From an uncultured Porphyromonadaceae bacterium (GTDB lineage Bacteria; Bacteroidota; Bacteroidia; Bacteroidales; Muribaculaceae), in the NCBI GenBank assembly GCA_900540625.1, contig UQGP01000069.1:1-6370 (forward strand): a stretch of DNA of 6,370 bases, written 5' to 3'. Of the stretch, positions 4,394 through 6,370 are shown in pieces; position 1 is the first letter of the stretch; every line of letters begins with the position of its first letter. Under the pieces are notes generated by a model that worked only from the letters and a program-made list of their open reading frames with translations, was not told where the DNA came from and did no database searches. The translations under genes and the position numbers were made by a program.

Positions 4394-6142
4394 TTAGATG
4401 CCGAGGTCTTTCTTGACGGCTTCTACCTTAGCTTCGGCTTCGCGGCCGCAGCGGTCATAGTCGGCGACAGAATCCATCTTGCCGTTGACTTCGATGTAGA
4501 ATTTAATTTTGGGTTCGGTGCCGCTGGGTCGTACCGAGACTTTGGTGCCGTCTTCGGTGTAGTATTGGAGGACGTTGCTTGTGTCGGGGAAAACCATTTT
4601 GGTGATGACACCTGTGCGGAGGTCCTTGTTTTCGAGCGTGGTGTAGTCTTTTATTGCTACGACAACGCTGCCTCCTATGCTTTTGGGTGGATTGGCGCGG
4701 AAGTTAACCATCATGGCTTTGATTTCGTCAGCTCCGGTCTTACCGGGACGCACTACCGACACTCCTACTTCGTGGCTGTATCCGTAGGTGAGGTAGATGT
4801 CTTTGAGCATGTCCATGTAGGTCATGCCGCGGTCTTTGGCCCATGCGGCGATTTCGGCCATAAGGGATATAGCGGATACGGAGTCCTTGTCGCGACAGAA
4901 TGTCTCGGCCATAAACCCGTAGCTTTCTTCGCCGCCGCCGAGGTATCGTCCATCCTTTTCGTGTTCGCGAATAACGTTGGCAATCCACTTGAATCCTGTG
5001 TAGCTGTCGTAGAGCTTGATGCCTTGACGATTGGCTATGCGGCGGATGGTCTCGGTGGTGACGATGGTCTTGACAACGTATTCGTTGCCTTTGAGTAGTC
5101 CGAGTTCGCGGTTACGCTGCATGATGTAGTTGAGCAGAATCATGACAATCTGGTTGCCGTTGATGAGGACATACTCGCCGGAAGCATCGCGTGCCACGCA
5201 GCCTATACGGTCGGCATCGGGGTCGGAGGCAAAGATGACGTCAGCGCCTGTTTCCTTGGCTTTGGCTATGGCCAGAGTCATTGCGGAGGGAACTTCGGGG
5301 TTGGGCGAAACTACTGTGGGGAAGTCGCCGGAGGGGATGTCCTGCTCGGGTACATGGATGATATTGGTAAATCCGTAGTTGCGCAACGATGCGGGTACAA
5401 GCTTAACGCCGGTGCCGTGTATAGGGGTGTAGACGATTTTGAGGTCGTGGTGACGCTTGATGACTTCGGGGTCCAAGGAGAGGCTCTTGACTGCAGCCAG
5501 GAAGGCTTCGTCGATGTCGGCACCGATGTGCTGTATCAGCTCGGGATTGCCTTGGAACTTGATGTCACGTACATCGGTGATTTTGTTGACGTGGTTGATG
5601 ATATTGACATCGTGCGGAGCAAGTACTTGTGCGCCGTCAGCCCAGTAGGCTTTGTATCCGTTGTATTCTTTAGGGTTGTGGGATGCGGTAATGTTTACGC
5701 CGCTCTGGCATCCGAGATGACGTATGGCGAAGGACAACTCGGGGGTGGGCTGGAAGGTCTCGAAGAGATATACCTTGATACCGTTGGCCGAGAAGATGTC
5801 TGCTACGGTCTGGGCAAAGTATTCGGAGTTATTGCGCACGTCGTGACCTACGACTACCGAAATCTGGGGCAGGTCTGCAAAGGCCTCCTTGAGATAGTTG
5901 GCCAAACCTTGCGTAGCGGCACCTACGGTATAGATATTCATGCGGTTGGAACCGGCGCCCATGACGCCGCGCAATCCGCCTGTACCGAATTCAAGGTCTT
6001 TGTAGAATGATTCGATGAGCTCGGTGGGATCTTCGGCAGCAAGCATTCGGCGTACTTCGTCTTGTGTCTTCTGGTCGTATCCATCGCGCAGCCATGTCTT
6101 TGCTTTGGCTGTCACTTGGTCGATGAGTTGTTGATCTTTCAT
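4394..6142 (-). CDS. Phosphoglucomutase/phosphomannomutase, alpha-D-phosphohexomutase family
   Basis: The enzyme interconverts hexose 1-phosphate and 6-phosphate in the cytoplasm, linking glycolysis to nucleotide-sugar, glycan and glycogen synthesis. All four family motifs are intact: the phosphoserine loop TASHNP (152-157, Ser154), the magnesium loop DPDADR (307-312, Asp307/309/311), the sugar-binding GGGEESYG (402-409) and the phosphate-binding RPSGTEPK (538-545). An N-terminal EFGTGGLRG (51-59) precedes domain 1 and matches the roughly 580-residue PGM2-like subgroup, which acts on glucose or related sugars; substrate choice cannot be read from motifs. A start 47 codons upstream in frame is rejected because that stretch would contain the promoter and leader hairpin; MKDQQLIDQV fits the family N-terminus and gives 582 residues. 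It is transcribed from its own promoter and closed by a terminator. No anomalies are seen. Confidence 0.95.
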   Translation of the reverse strand: MKDQQLIDQVTAKAKTWLRDGYDQKTQDEVRRMLAAEDPTELIESFYKDLEFGTGGLRGVMGAGSNRMNIYTVGAATQGLANYLKEAFADLPQISVVVGHDVRNNSEYFAQTVADIFSANGIKVYLFETFQPTPELSFAIRHLGCQSGVNITASHNPKEYNGYKAYWADGAQVLAPHDVNIINHVNKITDVRDIKFQGNPELIQHIGADIDEAFLAAVKSLSLDPEVIKRHHDLKIVYTPIHGTGVKLVPASLRNYGFTNIIHVPEQDIPSGDFPTVVSPNPEVPSAMTLAIAKAKETGADVIFASDPDADRIGCVARDASGEYVLINGNQIVMILLNYIMQRNRELGLLKGNEYVVKTIVTTETIRRIANRQGIKLYDSYTGFKWIANVIREHEKDGRYLGGGEESYGFMAETFCRDKDSVSAISLMAEIAAWAKDRGMTYMDMLKDIYLTYGYSHEVGVSVVRPGKTGADEIKAMMVNFRANPPKSIGGSVVVAIKDYTTLENKDLRTGVITKMVFPDTSNVLQYYTEDGTKVSVRPSGTEPKIKFYIEVNGKMDSVADYDRCGREAEAKVEAVKKDLGI

Positions 6143-6188
6143 TGTGTATGGTTGTTGGTTGATTGTTGTAGCGTGGAAAACATGGTGT

Positions 6189-6208
6189 GGCGCCGTTGTG
6201 GCGGCGCC
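6189..6208 (-). promoter_or_regulatory. GC-rich hairpin in the phosphomutase 5-prime leader
   Basis: GGCGCCG (6189-6195) and CGGCGCC (6202-6208) form a perfect 7-bp stem around six bases. From the promoter position, the transcript should begin about 5 bases before the stem, so the mRNA would start with this hairpin about 46 bases ahead of the ATG. A 5-prime stem can protect mRNA from decay. Regulation is not demonstrated. Confidence 0.45.
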
Positions 6209-6217
6209 TTTTCGATG

Positions 6218-6249
6218 CAAAGATACGGCGTATTTGCCGAATTTCCAAA
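6218..6249 (-). promoter_or_regulatory. Bacteroidota-type promoter of the phosphomutase gene
   Basis: On the minus strand, TTTG (6246-6249, -33) and TATCTTTG (6218-6225, -7) are separated by 20 bases, an exact fit to the Bacteroides consensus. The predicted start near 6212 gives a leader of about 70 bases to the ATG at 6142. Confidence 0.75.
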
Positions 6250-6370
6250 TTGTGCGATGATGTGTCCAGGGCAACCGCATCAAAAAACGAGGAAGATTAA
6301 CGACCTTGGAATTATCAGGGTCTTGGCATACGTGTATATTTAATCATCGTTGTTCTTGTATGTCTATTGC

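Noticed and set aside
4565..5098. Plus-strand open frame (177 codons) opposite the C-terminal half of the phosphomutase
   Set aside because: It overlaps the sugar- and phosphate-binding motifs of the real gene; there is no promoter or domain evidence for the antisense frame.
5354..6010. Long plus-strand open frame (218 codons) opposite the phosphomutase
   Set aside because: It is a shadow of a motif-complete minus-strand gene in GC-rich DNA; its translation has no recognisable domain.
6143..6283. N-terminal extension of the phosphomutase to an upstream ATG at 6283
   Set aside because: It covers the exact promoter and leader hairpin, and the extra residues do not resemble the family N-terminus.
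6250..6370. Search for another gene end or promoter at the right edge
   Set aside because: The AT-rich stretch upstream of the phosphomutase promoter shows no frame, hairpin or motif that I can support.
1..6370. CRISPR array, tRNA, rRNA, riboswitch or defence system
   Set aside because: No regularly spaced repeats, cloverleaf, conserved RNA core or defence-type domain is visible on either strand.

Overview
The window looks like chromosomal DNA of a Bacteroidales bacterium (Bacteroidota), possibly of the Muribaculaceae/Bacteroides/Prevotella kind. The evidence is a compact 286-residue primary sigma factor lacking region 1.1, Bacteroidota-type promoters (-33 TTTG, -7 TAnnTTTG), A-rich leaders instead of Shine-Dalgarno sites, and an HtrA-type protease near the sigma gene. 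The family identification is firm; the genus is not. All recognisable genes lie on the minus strand, so transcription runs from high to low coordinates.

Right to left: (1) 6143-6370 is the upstream region of the mutase gene, with a canonical promoter and a GC-rich leader hairpin. (2) 4394-6142 encodes a 582-residue phosphoglucomutase/phosphomannomutase with all family motifs, closed by a strong terminator hairpin at 4339-4373. (3) 2699-4150 encodes a periplasmic HtrA/DegP-type serine protease with an intact His-Asp-Ser triad and two PDZ domains, closed by a terminator hairpin at 2541-2570. (4) 1352-2404 encodes a 350-residue protein of unknown function with a signal peptide. It is visibly more AT-rich than its neighbours and has its own -7 promoter element. 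(5) 1031-1351 is a gap before rpoD. It holds a possible 47-codon small ORF, a near-perfect 10-bp tandem repeat and a textbook rpoD promoter. (6) 170-1030 is rpoD. (7) 1-103 is the left end of an IS3-like insertion sequence: a terminal inverted repeat, a perfect 15-bp hairpin and the first 19 codons of an OrfA-type transposase that runs off the window.

The genes do not form one pathway. The mutase, protease and sigma factor are housekeeping genes with separate promoters or terminators. As I recall, htrA and rpoD are direct neighbours in Bacteroides thetaiotaomicron and Porphyromonas gingivalis. The unknown exported-protein gene would then be an insertion into a conserved pair, and the insertion sequence lies immediately beyond the pair. 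I see no CRISPR array, tRNA, rRNA or clear defence system. The least ordinary items are the unknown exported protein, the small ORF whose start lies in a hairpin, and the insertion-sequence end whose hairpin abuts the transposase start.
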